Assembly (NCBI RefSeq): GCF_020829495.1
Contig: NZ_JAIVFQ010000007.1
Coordinates: forward strand, 62,001 to 126,000
Direction: 5' to 3'
Length of the DNA: 64,000 nt
DNA from: Nostoc favosum CHAB5714
GTDB lineage: Bacteria > Cyanobacteriota > Cyanobacteriia > Cyanobacteriales > Nostocaceae
The notes under the pieces were generated by a model, which worked only from the letters and a program-made list of their open reading frames with translations, did no database searches and had not been told where the DNA came from. A program made the position numbers and the translations under genes. Shown here piece after piece: positions 54,017-62,990 of the stretch (its first letter is position 1; each line of letters opens with the position of its first letter).

Positions 54017-55366
54017 ATGGTTGCATTTGCTTTAAAACCAACACAGATAATTGGAGGCATATTATCCACATGGCTACTGAGTCTGATGTCCTTAGAGGTT
54101 CTTACCACCGCAGCCTTCGGCATCCCGCCAGCTGCGTCTGTTCAAACTAAGCTGAAAGTGCCTAGTACAATGACCTTTGCGCCCTTTAATACTAACCGTT
54201 ACTTGAAAGTGCCGCCCAATTTCTCTGTCTCTGTTTATGCTCGCATTAACAAAGCTCGCTTTATGGCAGTTGCTCCCAATGGGGATCTTCTCGTGTCACA
54301 GCCCAGTACAGGTAAAGTGTTAATTGTCCGACCCAATGGCAGCAAAGACCCAATTATTTCTGACTTCGTGACGGGTCTACGCAAACCACACGACATTGTG
54401 TTTCATAAGATTGGCAACACCACATACGTTTATATCTCTGAGACTCATCAAATTAACCGCTTCATCTACAAATCTGGAGATCGAATCGCCAAAAATCGTC
54501 AAATCGTTGTAATTGGTTTACCAGACAACAGCACATCGGAACTCAAAGGCTCCTATGGGCATGAACTAAAAAATATCGCACTTGATTCCAACCACAAACT
54601 GTACGTGTCAATCGCCTCTACGTGCAATGCCTGCAAGGAAGATACTGTCAGTACCCCAAAGCGTGGTGCAATTTACCAGTACAACGCCAATGGAACCAAT
54701 CAACGGCTTTTTGCCCAAGGTTTACGTAATGCCGAAGGATTAGCATTCTTACCTGGCACAAATGACCTTTGGGTAGTCGTTAATAATCGAGATAACATCG
54801 CCTATCCTTTCAAGGATAGCAGTGGCAATTACGGTAAGATTATTCCCTCTTACGTAGACAATCACCCGCCAGAGGAGTTTACGAAAGTCCGAGATGGCGG
54901 CAACTACGGTTGGCCATTCTGCAACCCCAATCCTGACACGTCAACTGGCCTCAACAATATGCCGTTTAACCGCGACTATGAGTTCAATGCTGATGGAAGT
55001 GTTAATTGCAATGCAATGGACAGAATTAACAAGGGTATTCAAGCCCATTCGGCTCCCTTGGGACTAACATTCTTACAAAATACCAAATTTCCCAGCCTGT
55101 ACTTAAGTGGGGCAGTGGTGGGGCTGCATGGTTCATGGAATCGGCGGAGGAAAACGGGCTACAAAATAGCTTACTTTCCCTGGAACAGTACAACAAAGAC
55201 TCTAGGACAGGAGATAGATTTAGTCAACGGTTGGCTAGTTCCAACAACGCAAGAAGTCTGGGGACGACCGGTGGATATGGTAGTTGATAACCAAGGTAAT
55301 TTGTTAATTTCGGATGACTACAGCGGCACTATCTACAAGCTCTCCTATTTATTATCCAACATCTAA
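54017..55366 (+). CDS. PQQ-type sugar/sorbosone dehydrogenase-like secreted protein
   Basis: 449 residues. N-terminal signal (IIGGILSTWLLSLMSLEVLT, about 11-30). A six-bladed propeller follows: FMAVAPNGDLLVSQPSTGKV, KPHDIVFHKIGNTTYVYISE, GLRNAEGLAFLPGTNDLWVV, DGGNYGWPFCNP, HSAPLGLTFL and GRPVDMVVDNQGNLLISDDY. This is the GSDH/L-sorbosone dehydrogenase family (glucose/sorbosone dehydrogenases using PQQ). Substrate unknown. Periplasmic location expected. Confidence 0.85.
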   Translation: MVAFALKPTQIIGGILSTWLLSLMSLEVLTTAAFGIPPAASVQTKLKVPSTMTFAPFNTNRYLKVPPNFSVSVYARINKARFMAVAPNGDLLVSQPSTGKVLIVRPNGSKDPIISDFVTGLRKPHDIVFHKIGNTTYVYISETHQINRFIYKSGDRIAKNRQIVVIGLPDNSTSELKGSYGHELKNIALDSNHKLYVSIASTCNACKEDTVSTPKRGAIYQYNANGTNQRLFAQGLRNAEGLAFLPGTNDLWVVVNNRDNIAYPFKDSSGNYGKIIPSYVDNHPPEEFTKVRDGGNYGWPFCNPNPDTSTGLNNMPFNRDYEFNADGSVNCNAMDRINKGIQAHSAPLGLTFLQNTKFPSLYLSGAVVGLHGSWNRRRKTGYKIAYFPWNSTTKTLGQEIDLVNGWLVPTTQEVWGRPVDMVVDNQGNLLISDDYSGTIYKLSYLLSNI

Positions 55367-55469
55367 AATTGAGTTACCTGTGCTGCTTTTGGCTTATTGG
55401 GGACTTCCAAATAAAAAAATACTCAAAAAACTGGCGAAAAAACTCTCTCCTCCTTATTCCTCTGTGTTC

Positions 55470-55571
55470 CAATACAGTTCAGTTAAGCTTTTTTTCTCCC
55501 CCTGCTTCCTCTGCCTCCCCTGCTCCCCCTGCCTGCCTTAACAGATAAATTTGCTTAACTGAACCGTATTG
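55470..55571. repeat. Inverted repeat pair CAATACAGTTCAGTTAAGC
   Basis: CAATACAGTTCAGTTAAGC at 55470-55488 and GCTTAACTGAACCGTATTG at 55553-55571, with C-rich low-complexity DNA between. A 102-bp hairpin element; single arms recur at 9001 and 60943. Confidence 0.75.
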
Positions 55572-55619
55572 CTCTGTGTTCTCTGTGTCTGGAGTGGTAG
55601 CCTGCGGCAAGCCCTCCGG

Positions 55620-55690
55620 CTTGGTGCAGTCGCTCATGGGGGAAACCCCCATGCGCTAAAGCGTCTCCCCTTGGGAGAAGACCGCGCTGC
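55620..55690. repeat. Dispersed repeat (CAGTCGCTCATGGGG family), copy 2
   Basis: CAGTCGCTCATGGGGGAAAC, CCCCATGCGCTAAAGCGTCT, CCCCTTGGGAGAAGACCGCG. Compare 22660-22740. Confidence 0.75.
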
Positions 55691-55754
55691 TTCACCGCTT
55701 TGCGTCTACGTTTATTTGGATAATTTATTTCTTGGAAAGTCCCTTGTCCTCCAA

Positions 55755-56699
55755 TCAACTAGAAACAGCGATCGCAATTTTCCCCATTGCACGCCCAGTT
55801 TCGCTATAAGCATGAGCCGCCGCTAGTTCTGGTAAGGGATATGTGCGATCAATCACCACACGAATTTTACCCGCTTCAATCAATTCTTTGAGATAAACCA
55901 AATCTTGAGTGTTGGGTTTTTCTAGGATAAATTTCGCTTTTTGTCCGGGAAGAAACGCTGTTAAGACGCTCTCTAACAAAACTTTGGGGCTGGGTAACGT
56001 GGTGATATAAATTCCGTTTGGTTTGAGGACTCTTTTGGTTTGAGAGAGCGATCGCTTACCCACTGCATCAAAGATAATGTCATACTGCACTGTATCTTGG
56101 CTGAAATCTTGCTGCGTATAATCAATCACGCGGTCTGCTCCCAAAGATTTCACTAAATCCAAATTTTTAGTACTGCTAACTCCCGTCACTACTGCCCCTA
56201 AAGCTTTAGCAATTTGCACTGCAAAAATCCCTACACCGCCCGCAGCACCATTAATTAAAACTGTTTGTCCTGTTTTAATATTTCCTTCATTTCGCAGCGA
56301 TTGCAAAGCCGTAAGTGCTGCTAATGGCACAACAGCAGCTTCTTCATAGTTTAGATTTGTTGGTTTGAGAGCCACCAAATTTTCTGGAACGGCTGCAAAT
56401 TCGGCATAACCTCCTCCAGGGAAGCTAGTACTGCCATAAATAGCATCTCCAGGTTTAAAGCGCGTGACACCAGAGCCAACCTCTACAACTTCTCCCGCCA
56501 CATCAAACCCCAGAATCTTTGGGAATTTGCTGCCGCTAATCAAACTCAACATCCCTTGGCGAATTTTCCAATCAATGGGATTAACGCTACTAGCACGAAC
56601 TTTCACAAGTAACTGCGTTGGCTCAATTTTTGGCTGCTCTACGTCTTGGTACTGCAACACTTCAGCCGCGCCATACCGACGGATAACCACTGCTTTCAT
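55755..56699 (-). CDS. NADPH:quinone oxidoreductase-like (zinc-type ADH superfamily)
   Basis: 314 residues. GroES-like N-terminal domain (VIRRYGAAEVLQYQDVEQPK, RASSVNPIDWKIRQGM, GFDVAGEVVEVGSGVTRFKP), Rossmann AGGVGIFAVQIAKALGAVVT, and the QOR tail GKIRVVIDRTYPLPELAAAH. The catalytic zinc ligands of alcohol dehydrogenases are absent, so it is likely a zinc-free quinone or enone reductase. Confidence 0.87.
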   Translation of the reverse strand: MKAVVIRRYGAAEVLQYQDVEQPKIEPTQLLVKVRASSVNPIDWKIRQGMLSLISGSKFPKILGFDVAGEVVEVGSGVTRFKPGDAIYGSTSFPGGGYAEFAAVPENLVALKPTNLNYEEAAVVPLAALTALQSLRNEGNIKTGQTVLINGAAGGVGIFAVQIAKALGAVVTGVSSTKNLDLVKSLGADRVIDYTQQDFSQDTVQYDIIFDAVGKRSLSQTKRVLKPNGIYITTLPSPKVLLESVLTAFLPGQKAKFILEKPNTQDLVYLKELIEAGKIRVVIDRTYPLPELAAAHAYSETGRAMGKIAIAVSS

Positions 56700-56860
56700 C
56701 GCATTCCTCCTGCTACCCTGTTTTTGTGAATGAACTTAGACAGCTTATGACTATAGTGTAGCGATGTCTAGGGCTACGCCTACGCATGGGATTTAACGAA
56801 GACGCTAGCCGCAGTCAGAGATTTCCTAAAATAGAAATATCGGTCTAAGATTACACCTGT

Positions 56861-57283
56861 ATGCCAGCTAGAGACATCTATCACAATAATGTCAAAAATG
56901 CTTTGATTAAAGACAAATGGACAATTACTCATGACCCACTGACTCTTAAATTTGGTAAAAAAGATTTGTATATTGATTTAGGTGCTAGACAACTGTTAGC
57001 GGCGGAAAAAGCAGAATCAAAAATTGCAGTTGTGATTAAAAGTTTTACCGAAAGTTCGGATGTTGATGATTTAGAAAAAGCGTTAGGTCAGTATATTTTA
57101 TATCAGGATATATTAATTGAGTTGGAGCCAGAGCGAATGTTATATCTTGCAGTGCCTAACAGAGTTTTTGATGATTTGTTTAAAGAACCCATTGGCAAAC
57201 TTTTACTGAGAAATCATCGTTTAAAGCTGATTACCTTTGATCCAAAACAGGAGGTCATCAAACAATGGATTATACCCAATTAG
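56861..57283 (+). CDS. xisH: XisH family protein
   Basis: 140 residues: MPARDIYHNNVKNALIKDKW, DLYIDLGARQLLAAEKAESK, IAVVIKSFTESSDVDDLEKA, LGQYILYQDILIELEPERML. This matches XisH, a fdxN-element excision factor in Anabaena with a PD-(D/E)xK-like nuclease fold. The acidic D and E-x-K residues are present. Many copies exist in cyanobacterial genomes outside fdxN elements. It overlaps the xisI start by 19 bp. Confidence 0.87.
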   Translation: MPARDIYHNNVKNALIKDKWTITHDPLTLKFGKKDLYIDLGARQLLAAEKAESKIAVVIKSFTESSDVDDLEKALGQYILYQDILIELEPERMLYLAVPNRVFDDLFKEPIGKLLLRNHRLKLITFDPKQEVIKQWIIPN

Positions 57284-57652
57284 ACCACTATCGCCAAGTG
57301 ATTGAAACTATTCTTGGTGAATATGCTTCCTTGAGTTATTCCTATGCCGATATTCAATCAGAAGTGGTGTTTGATCGAAGCCGCGTTGGCGCAGCCTCTC
57401 TGAAAGAGACTCGCTATTTGTGGATGGATATAGGTTGGGATGGCGAATGCCTACGGCACGCTACGCGAACGCCGTATTCATGGCTGTCTGGTTCATATTG
57501 ACCTAATTAATGGCAAAATCTGGATTCAACGGGATGGCACGGAAGAAGGCATTGCCGCCGATTTAGAACGGGCTGGAATTCCTAAAGAACACATCGTCCT
57601 TGGCTTTCGTCCACCGGAGTTAAGACCCTACACTGGCTATGCAGTTGCTTAA
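57265..57652 (+). pseudogene. xisI: xisI disrupted by two palindromic-repeat insertions
   Basis: The N-terminus is MDYTQLDHYRQVIETILGEY, as in XisI. After VVFD about 12 extra codons (SRVGAASLKET-type) come from an insertion of GCCGCGTTGGCGCAGCCTCT and do not shift the frame. After MDIGWDG about 30 nt containing CTACGGCACGCTACGCGAAC shift it. The rest, RRIHGCLVHIDLINGKIWIQ to RPYTGYAVA, is intact in another frame (57440-57652). No functional protein is expected from either frame. Confidence 0.87.
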
Positions 57653-57692
57653 AGACATTAACTTTTTCGCTTTTCAAGAAAACCCATTTTCT

Positions 57693-58271
57693 TTATTCTT
57701 CAGTCGTAAATACAACATCTTGATACAGCAGTTCAATCGAACACTCAAATTCAATGCTCGATAGAGTGATGATATCTCCAGCCGTGTAGGGATAGTAAAG
57801 CCACATCCTACCCTCACCCCGACAGTAACGCTCGACTGAGATTTTTTCCGAGTCAATTAAGATATACTCTTGCAAACTAGGGATTGTCAGATAATAAGTG
57901 AATTTTTCATCCCGATCTTTAGCGCTTGTACCTGGGGAAAGAACTTCGACAATCAGCTTGGGATGTTGAATAAATTTGCGGGCATTGAGGTCTTCAGGGT
58001 CGCAACTGACAATAACATCAGGATAATAGTAGCGACTCTGGGGAGTGAGTTGCATTTTCACGTCTAACACATTCACTCGACAACCTTTAGGACGTAGATG
58101 GGGGTACAAAGCTCTGTAGAGATTTAGTGCAATGTCGTTATGGGGAATTGTACCGCCTGTCATGGCAAATACTTCGCCATTGGCATATTCGTAGCGAAGG
58201 TCTTGCTGAGGTTCCCATTCGAGATATTCCTCAACGGTCATTTTTGGCGGCTGTTGGGAGATGGCTATCAT
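57693..58271 (-). CDS. Uma2 family endonuclease (DUF820)
   Basis: 192 residues: MTVEEYLEWEPQQDLRYEYA, YYPDVIVSCDPEDLNARKF, HPKLIVEVLSPGTSAKDRDE and SLQEYILIDSEKISVERYCR. It belongs to the same branch as the copy at 7167. Confidence 0.88.
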   Translation of the reverse strand: MIAISQQPPKMTVEEYLEWEPQQDLRYEYANGEVFAMTGGTIPHNDIALNLYRALYPHLRPKGCRVNVLDVKMQLTPQSRYYYPDVIVSCDPEDLNARKFIQHPKLIVEVLSPGTSAKDRDEKFTYYLTIPSLQEYILIDSEKISVERYCRGEGRMWLYYPYTAGDIITLSSIEFECSIELLYQDVVFTTEE

Positions 58272-58913
58272 AACTAAGATTTTTCACGCTTGCTTTGATT
58301 GTAGCTAAATGACATTCTGACAATTCAGATTATCGGTAAAACCTCTCTCCTAGAAAGAGAGAGACTTTGAATTTTCCCCCTTAGAGCGTCGGGAAGGGGG
58401 TTAGGGGGTTAGGTTTTTCGCTAAGGTTTGTAGTGAGCAATTCCGAAAATTCATTGCGATCGCTCAATCATGTTAGATTATAGTTTGTTGTTTCTCTTAA
58501 ACACAAAATTCGAGACTTTCCTACCCATCTCCTCATTGTGGGAATGAAAAAAAAGAACTGAAAAGTTAAGTTTTTTGAAAATTATGTGCAGCAATACATC
58601 TATTCCCACTAGCTCATATAGCTTACCAGACAAGGCTTAAAGGCATAATTGAACATCATTGTCAAAGAAAAATTAAAAGAATATGAAGTGCATTTTTACC
58701 CTCAAAAAAATGATATGTTAGATACAGAATTCAATTTCGCGCGTTTATGGAGTAGAACAATATAGATTACTTCAGTTTTTCACCCTCAAACCCTTGGCAT
58801 TTCTTGCTTTTGACGCAAATTGAGGGCAATGTGAGTACACATTTAAATAACCAAAACCCAGTTGCAAGTAGATTAAAGTCTTTGCTGGGATTGTGTTGTG
58901 GCTGAGTACAAAG
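58272..58913. other. nifB far-upstream region
   Basis: No gene recognised. A TGAGTACA heptamer-like word occurs at 58832 and 58903, and again in the conserved block at 59031. Confidence 0.45.
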
Positions 58914-59065
58914 AAATCCTGAACCCCTATCTATAAACACTAGAACCCCAACCAAAAAATACTAGAACCCCTACCCGAAAAAAACTTTTTTAATTCTTGT
59001 AATGCTTGAAGAATTAGGGTTCTTATTATTTGAGTACAAACGTAATAAATCCAATAAATTCTATC
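58914..59065 (+). promoter_or_regulatory. nifB upstream cis-module: three phased motifs plus TGAGTACAA block
   Basis: AAATCCTGAACCCCTAT at 58914, AAACACTAGAACCCCAACC at 58935 and AAATACTAGAACCCCTACCC at 58957 are spaced 21 and 22 bp. At 59031, TGAGTACAAACGTAATAAAT followed by CCAATAAATTCTATC matches the block before nifP. The likely ATG is about 385 bp further. CnfR/PatB is the known activator of nifB in heterocystous cyanobacteria; equating this module with its sites is inference. Confidence 0.65.
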
Positions 59066-59415
59066 CTAGAGAGACGCACTGTTTGGCTAGGAGACGGCTG
59101 CTATAAATCTTATATCGCCAATCACCTAACGCTCTGAAACAAACGAAGCGAAAAGTGAGTGGAGGGATGACATAGCACCATGCCTGAAGTGAAGAGAAGT
59201 CGCGGCTGTAAGCACCAATTCTACCCAAGAACCGAACGTTGACACACACCAGCCGAACATCAGATATCTATTGCCTGCCTTACTTGAAAACAAGTCGCCC
59301 GAACCCAAGGGTTTGCAGGCAGTGTGAAAGACGCGACTTCAATTCCTGGGCATAGAGAGTGGCAACAGCATCTCCCACAGTGGCAGCCAAGTCCACCGAC
59401 CTTTTGCGAAACTCA
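59066..59415. other. nifB leader region
   Basis: About 350 bp between the conserved block and the chosen ATG. The plus frame is open from GTG 59359 but has no family match before residue 20. No known riboswitch recognised. Confidence 0.45.
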
Positions 59416-60867
59416 ATGACATCACCGTCTACACGACTCCTCAACTCCCCTGCTACGGAATCGACAACCCAAGCAAAATCCGGTGGTTGCGGCTGCGACA
59501 GCACCAGCAGCGCCACCGTGGAAAGGGACGAAAAGCTCCAAGAACGAATTGCTAAACATCCCTGCTACAGCGAAGACGCTCATCACCACTACGCCCGGAT
59601 GCACGTTGCAGTTGCTCCCGCTTGCAACATTCAATGCAACTATTGCAACCGCAAATATGATTGCGCTAACGAAAGCCGTCCTGGAGTAGTTAGCGAATTG
59701 CTAACACCAGAACAAGCAGCACACAAAGCTTTGGTCATTGGTGGAAAGATTCCCCAAATGACAGTTGTGGGAATTGCCGGCCCTGGCGACCCTTTGGCGA
59801 ACCCAGAAAAAACTTTCCGCACATTTGAGTTGATTGCAGAACAAGCACCAGACATCAAGCTGTGCTTATCAACCAATGGTTTAATGCTGCCAGACTACAT
59901 CGATCGCATTAAACAATTAAATATAGATCACGTTACGATCACCATTAACATGGTAGATCCAGAGATCGGTGCTAAGATTTATCCTTGGGTTCACTACAGA
60001 CGCAAGCGTTACAAGGGCATTGAAGGCGCAAGAATTCTCCACGAAAGACAGATGGAAGGATTGCAAGCCCTGAAAGATGCTGATATCTTGTGCAAAGTTA
60101 ACTCAGTGATGATTCCCGGAATTAATGACCATCACTTAGTCGAAGTGAATCGAGTCATTCGTGAAAAAGGTGCATTCTTGCACAACATCATGCCATTGAT
60201 TTCTGCACCAGAGCATGGCACACACTTCGGTTTAACCGGTCAACGCGGCCCCACACCCAAAGAACTCAAAGAAGTTCAAGACAATTGCTCCGGTAACATG
60301 AAAATGATGCGCCACTGTCGCCAGTGCCGCGCCGATGCAGTAGGATTATTGGGAGAAGATCGCAGCCAGGAATTTTCCAAAGAGAAATTCTTGGAAATGA
60401 CTCCAGAATATGACATGGAGAAACGTCAAGAAGTTCATGACGGTATTGAGAAGTTTAAAGAAGAACTTAAAGTAGCCAAAGACAAGGCGCTTGCCGGCAA
60501 GAAATTTGCCAACAGTCCTAAAGTCCTAGTTGCAGTAGCAACCAAAGGCGGCGGATTGGTTAACCAACACTTCGGTCATGCGAAAGAATTCCAAATTTAC
60601 GAAGTGGGTGGAGACGAAGTTCGCTTTGTCAGTCATCGCAAGATTGACCAATACTGCCAAGGTGGATACGGCGAAGAAGCTTCTTTTGAGCATATTATGA
60701 AAGCGATCGCAGATTGCAAAGCAGTTTTAGTCTCTAAGATTGGTAACTGTCCTCAAGAAAAATTGCAAGAAGCTGGAATACAGACTATTGAAGCTTACGA
60801 CGTGATTGAAAAGGTTGCTTTGGAGTTCTACGAGCAATACATTAAGGAATTAGAGAATAGGGAATAG
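59416..60867 (+). CDS. nifB: Nitrogenase cofactor biosynthesis protein NifB
   Basis: 483 residues from ATG 59416 ([20 protein letters not shown]); the GTG at 59359 adds 19 doubtful residues. Radical-SAM enzyme that builds the 8Fe-9S-C NifB-co. SAM motif [30 protein letters not shown], and additional Cys [15 protein letters not shown]. The C-terminal NifX/NafY-like domain ([20 protein letters not shown], about 375-480) is fused as usual in cyanobacteria. The end ENRE-stop reads into GAATAGGGCATGGGG repeats. Confidence 0.95.
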   Translation: MTSPSTRLLNSPATESTTQAKSGGCGCDSTSSATVERDEKLQERIAKHPCYSEDAHHHYARMHVAVAPACNIQCNYCNRKYDCANESRPGVVSELLTPEQAAHKALVIGGKIPQMTVVGIAGPGDPLANPEKTFRTFELIAEQAPDIKLCLSTNGLMLPDYIDRIKQLNIDHVTITINMVDPEIGAKIYPWVHYRRKRYKGIEGARILHERQMEGLQALKDADILCKVNSVMIPGINDHHLVEVNRVIREKGAFLHNIMPLISAPEHGTHFGLTGQRGPTPKELKEVQDNCSGNMKMMRHCRQCRADAVGLLGEDRSQEFSKEKFLEMTPEYDMEKRQEVHDGIEKFKEELKVAKDKALAGKKFANSPKVLVAVATKGGGLVNQHFGHAKEFQIYEVGGDEVRFVSHRKIDQYCQGGYGEEASFEHIMKAIADCKAVLVSKIGNCPQEKLQEAGIQTIEAYDVIEKVALEFYEQYIKELENRE

Positions 60868-60910
60868 GGCATGGGGCATGGGGCATGGGGCATGGGGCAT
60901 AGGACAAGAA
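60862..60910. repeat. GGGGCAT tandem repeats after nifB
   Basis: GGGCATGGGGCATGGGGCAT: four heptamer units. Followed by CAATACAGTTCAGATAAGC at 60939-60957. Confidence 0.85.
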
Positions 60911-60973
60911 TTATCCTCAATGCCCTGCCCTAAACCCAATACAGTTCAGATAAGCCCAAAACATTGATGTAGA

Positions 60974-60991
60974 GACGCGATTTATCGCGTC
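60974..60991. repeat. GACGCGATTTATCGCGTC palindrome variant
   Basis: One-base variant of the 18-bp palindrome (TTT instead of TTA), between nifB and fdxN. Confidence 0.85.
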
Positions 60992-61108
60992 TTGAAAGAC
61001 CAATCATCTACACCAATCACCCTTAACCCAAGCGTATTGGCCCTAAACCCAAATCTCAATGCCCAATGCCCAATGCCCAATGCCCCATTCCCCAAAAGGA
61101 GAATAATC

Positions 61109-61459
61109 ATGGCTTACAAAATTACTAGCCAGTGTATTTCCTGCAATCTCTGTCTCTCTGTATGTCCCACAAATGCAGTTAAAGTGGTTGACGGACAGCA
61201 CTGGATTGACCCTGAACTTTGTACAAACTGTATTGGTAGCATTCATACCGTGCCTCAGTGTAAAGCTGGTTGTCCTACATGCGACGGTTGCGTTAAGCAG
61301 CCTAGCGATTACTGGGAAGGCTGGTTTGCCAATTACAACCACGTAGTTGCTAAATTAACAAATAAACAAGATTACTGGGAACGTTGGTTTAACTGCTATT
61401 CCCAGAAATACTCTGAGCAGTTGCAAAAGCGTCAACCCCAAATAATTCGTAATTCGTAA
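61109..61459 (+). CDS. fdxN: Ferredoxin FdxN (2[4Fe-4S]), uninterrupted
   Basis: 116 residues from ATG 61109 with AAAGGAGA 7 nt upstream. Cluster motifs CISCNLCLSVCP and CTNCIGSIHTVPQCKAGCPT. In Anabaena PCC 7120 the fdxN gene is interrupted by a 55-kb element in vegetative cells; here it is contiguous. The last residues IIRNS-stop come from an AATTCGTAATTCGTAAT repeat. Confidence 0.92.
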   Translation: MAYKITSQCISCNLCLSVCPTNAVKVVDGQHWIDPELCTNCIGSIHTVPQCKAGCPTCDGCVKQPSDYWEGWFANYNHVVAKLTNKQDYWERWFNCYSQKYSEQLQKRQPQIIRNS

Positions 61460-61527
61460 TGGGCTACGCCCCGCTTCTCTACGAGACACTTCGTGAACGC
61501 TAACGTAATTCGTAATTGAAGACAACA

Positions 61528-62742
61528 ATGCAAAATAACTGCATCTATCTTGATAATAATGCCACGACTAAGGTAGACCCAGAAGTTATAGAGGTAATGC
61601 TACCTTACCTGACGGATTATTACGGCAATCCCTCCAGTATGCATACCTTTGGTGGGCAAGTCGGTAAAGCAGTGAGAACAGCAAGAGAACAACTTGCAGC
61701 CATCCTGGGAGCCGATGAGTCAGAAATTGTCTACACAAGTTGTGGAACTGAGGGAGATAACGCGGCGATTCGAGCCGCACTGTTGGCACAACCAGAAAAG
61801 CGACACATCATCACCACCCAAGTTGAACACCCAGCAGTACTCAATGTCTGCAAACAATTAGAAACCCAAGGTTACAGTGTTACCTATCTATCAGTAAATC
61901 ATCAAGGGCAGCTGGATCTAGATGAACTAGAAGCTTCCTTGACGGGTAACACCGCCCTGGTGACAATTATGTATGCTAATAATGAAACCGGCACGGTTTT
62001 CCCGATTGAGCAAATTGGGTTGCGCGTGAAAGAATATGGTGCTATCTTCCATGTAGATGCGGTGCAAGCAGTGGGAAAAATCCCCTTAAATATGAAGACT
62101 AGCACCGTGGATATGTTAACTCTGTCTGGTCACAAGCTGCACGGGCCGAAAGGAATTGGTGCTTTATATATTCGACGCGGAGTTCGGTTCCGTCCCTTCA
62201 TGATTGGCGGACACCAAGAACGTGGACGTAGGGCGGGAACTGAGAATGTTCCAGGAATTATTGCCTTGGGCAAAGCTGCGGAACTAGAACTGTTACACTT
62301 AGAAGAAGCGACCGCAAGAGAAAGAAAGCTGCGCGATCGCCTCGAACAAACTTTACTTGCGACAATTCCCGATTGTGTCGTTAACGGTGACGTTACGCAG
62401 AGATTGCCCAACACCACAAATATCGGCTTCAAGTATATTGAAGGTGAAGCTATCTTACTATCCTTGAATAAATACGGTATCTGTGCATCATCTGGTTCTG
62501 CTTGCACCTCCGGTTCACTGGAACCTTCCCACGTCCTTCGGGCTATGGGCTTACCCTACACAACTTTGCACGGTTCCATTCGCTTCAGTCTTTGTCGCTA
62601 CACAACAGTTGCAGAAATTGATCAAGTGATAGAGGTAATGCCCAGTATTGTGGAACGTTTACGCGCCCTCTCACCCTTCAAAAATGATGACGCGGGTTGG
62701 CTGCAAGAACAAGAACAAGCACTGTTAGGAGTTAGGAGTTAG
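61528..62742 (+). CDS. nifS: Cysteine desulfurase NifS
   Basis: 404 residues from ATG 61528 (MQNNCIYLDNNATTKVDPEV). PLP enzyme that releases sulfur from cysteine for nitrogenase clusters. VDAVQAVGKIPL, the PLP Lys in LSGHKLHGPKG, and the reactive Cys loop CASSGSACTSGSLEPSHV are present. The tail GVRS-stop is written in GTTAGGA repeat DNA. Confidence 0.96.
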   Translation: MQNNCIYLDNNATTKVDPEVIEVMLPYLTDYYGNPSSMHTFGGQVGKAVRTAREQLAAILGADESEIVYTSCGTEGDNAAIRAALLAQPEKRHIITTQVEHPAVLNVCKQLETQGYSVTYLSVNHQGQLDLDELEASLTGNTALVTIMYANNETGTVFPIEQIGLRVKEYGAIFHVDAVQAVGKIPLNMKTSTVDMLTLSGHKLHGPKGIGALYIRRGVRFRPFMIGGHQERGRRAGTENVPGIIALGKAAELELLHLEEATARERKLRDRLEQTLLATIPDCVVNGDVTQRLPNTTNIGFKYIEGEAILLSLNKYGICASSGSACTSGSLEPSHVLRAMGLPYTTLHGSIRFSLCRYTTVAEIDQVIEVMPSIVERLRALSPFKNDDAGWLQEQEQALLGVRS

Positions 62743-62985
62743 GAGTTAGGAATTAGGAATTAGGAGTTAGGAGTTAGGAGTTAGGAGTTAGGAATTAGGA
62801 GTTAGGAGTTAGGAGTTAGGAGTTAAGAAGTAGCTTTGGCTGACTATTAATGATTTCATAACTCATCACTCCTCACCCCTCACTCATCACTCCTCACTCC
62901 TCACTCCTCACTCCTCACTCATCACTCTTGCTCATAACTCTTGCTCATAACTCATCACTCCTAACTCATCACTCTTAACTAATAA
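62724..62985. repeat. Heptanucleotide repeats between nifS and nifU
   Basis: A run of GTTAGGAGTTAGGAATTAGG (62724-62825), then the complementary-type CACTCCTCACTCATCACTC run (62875-62985). The array overlaps the last codons of nifS. Heptamer repeats in this operon are known from Anabaena. Confidence 0.92.
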
Positions 62986-62990
62986 AAGTT

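Noticed and set aside
59061-59516. Minus-strand frames in the nifB leader and start
   Set aside because: Antisense shadows of the nifB leader and coding start; no family match or ribosome site.
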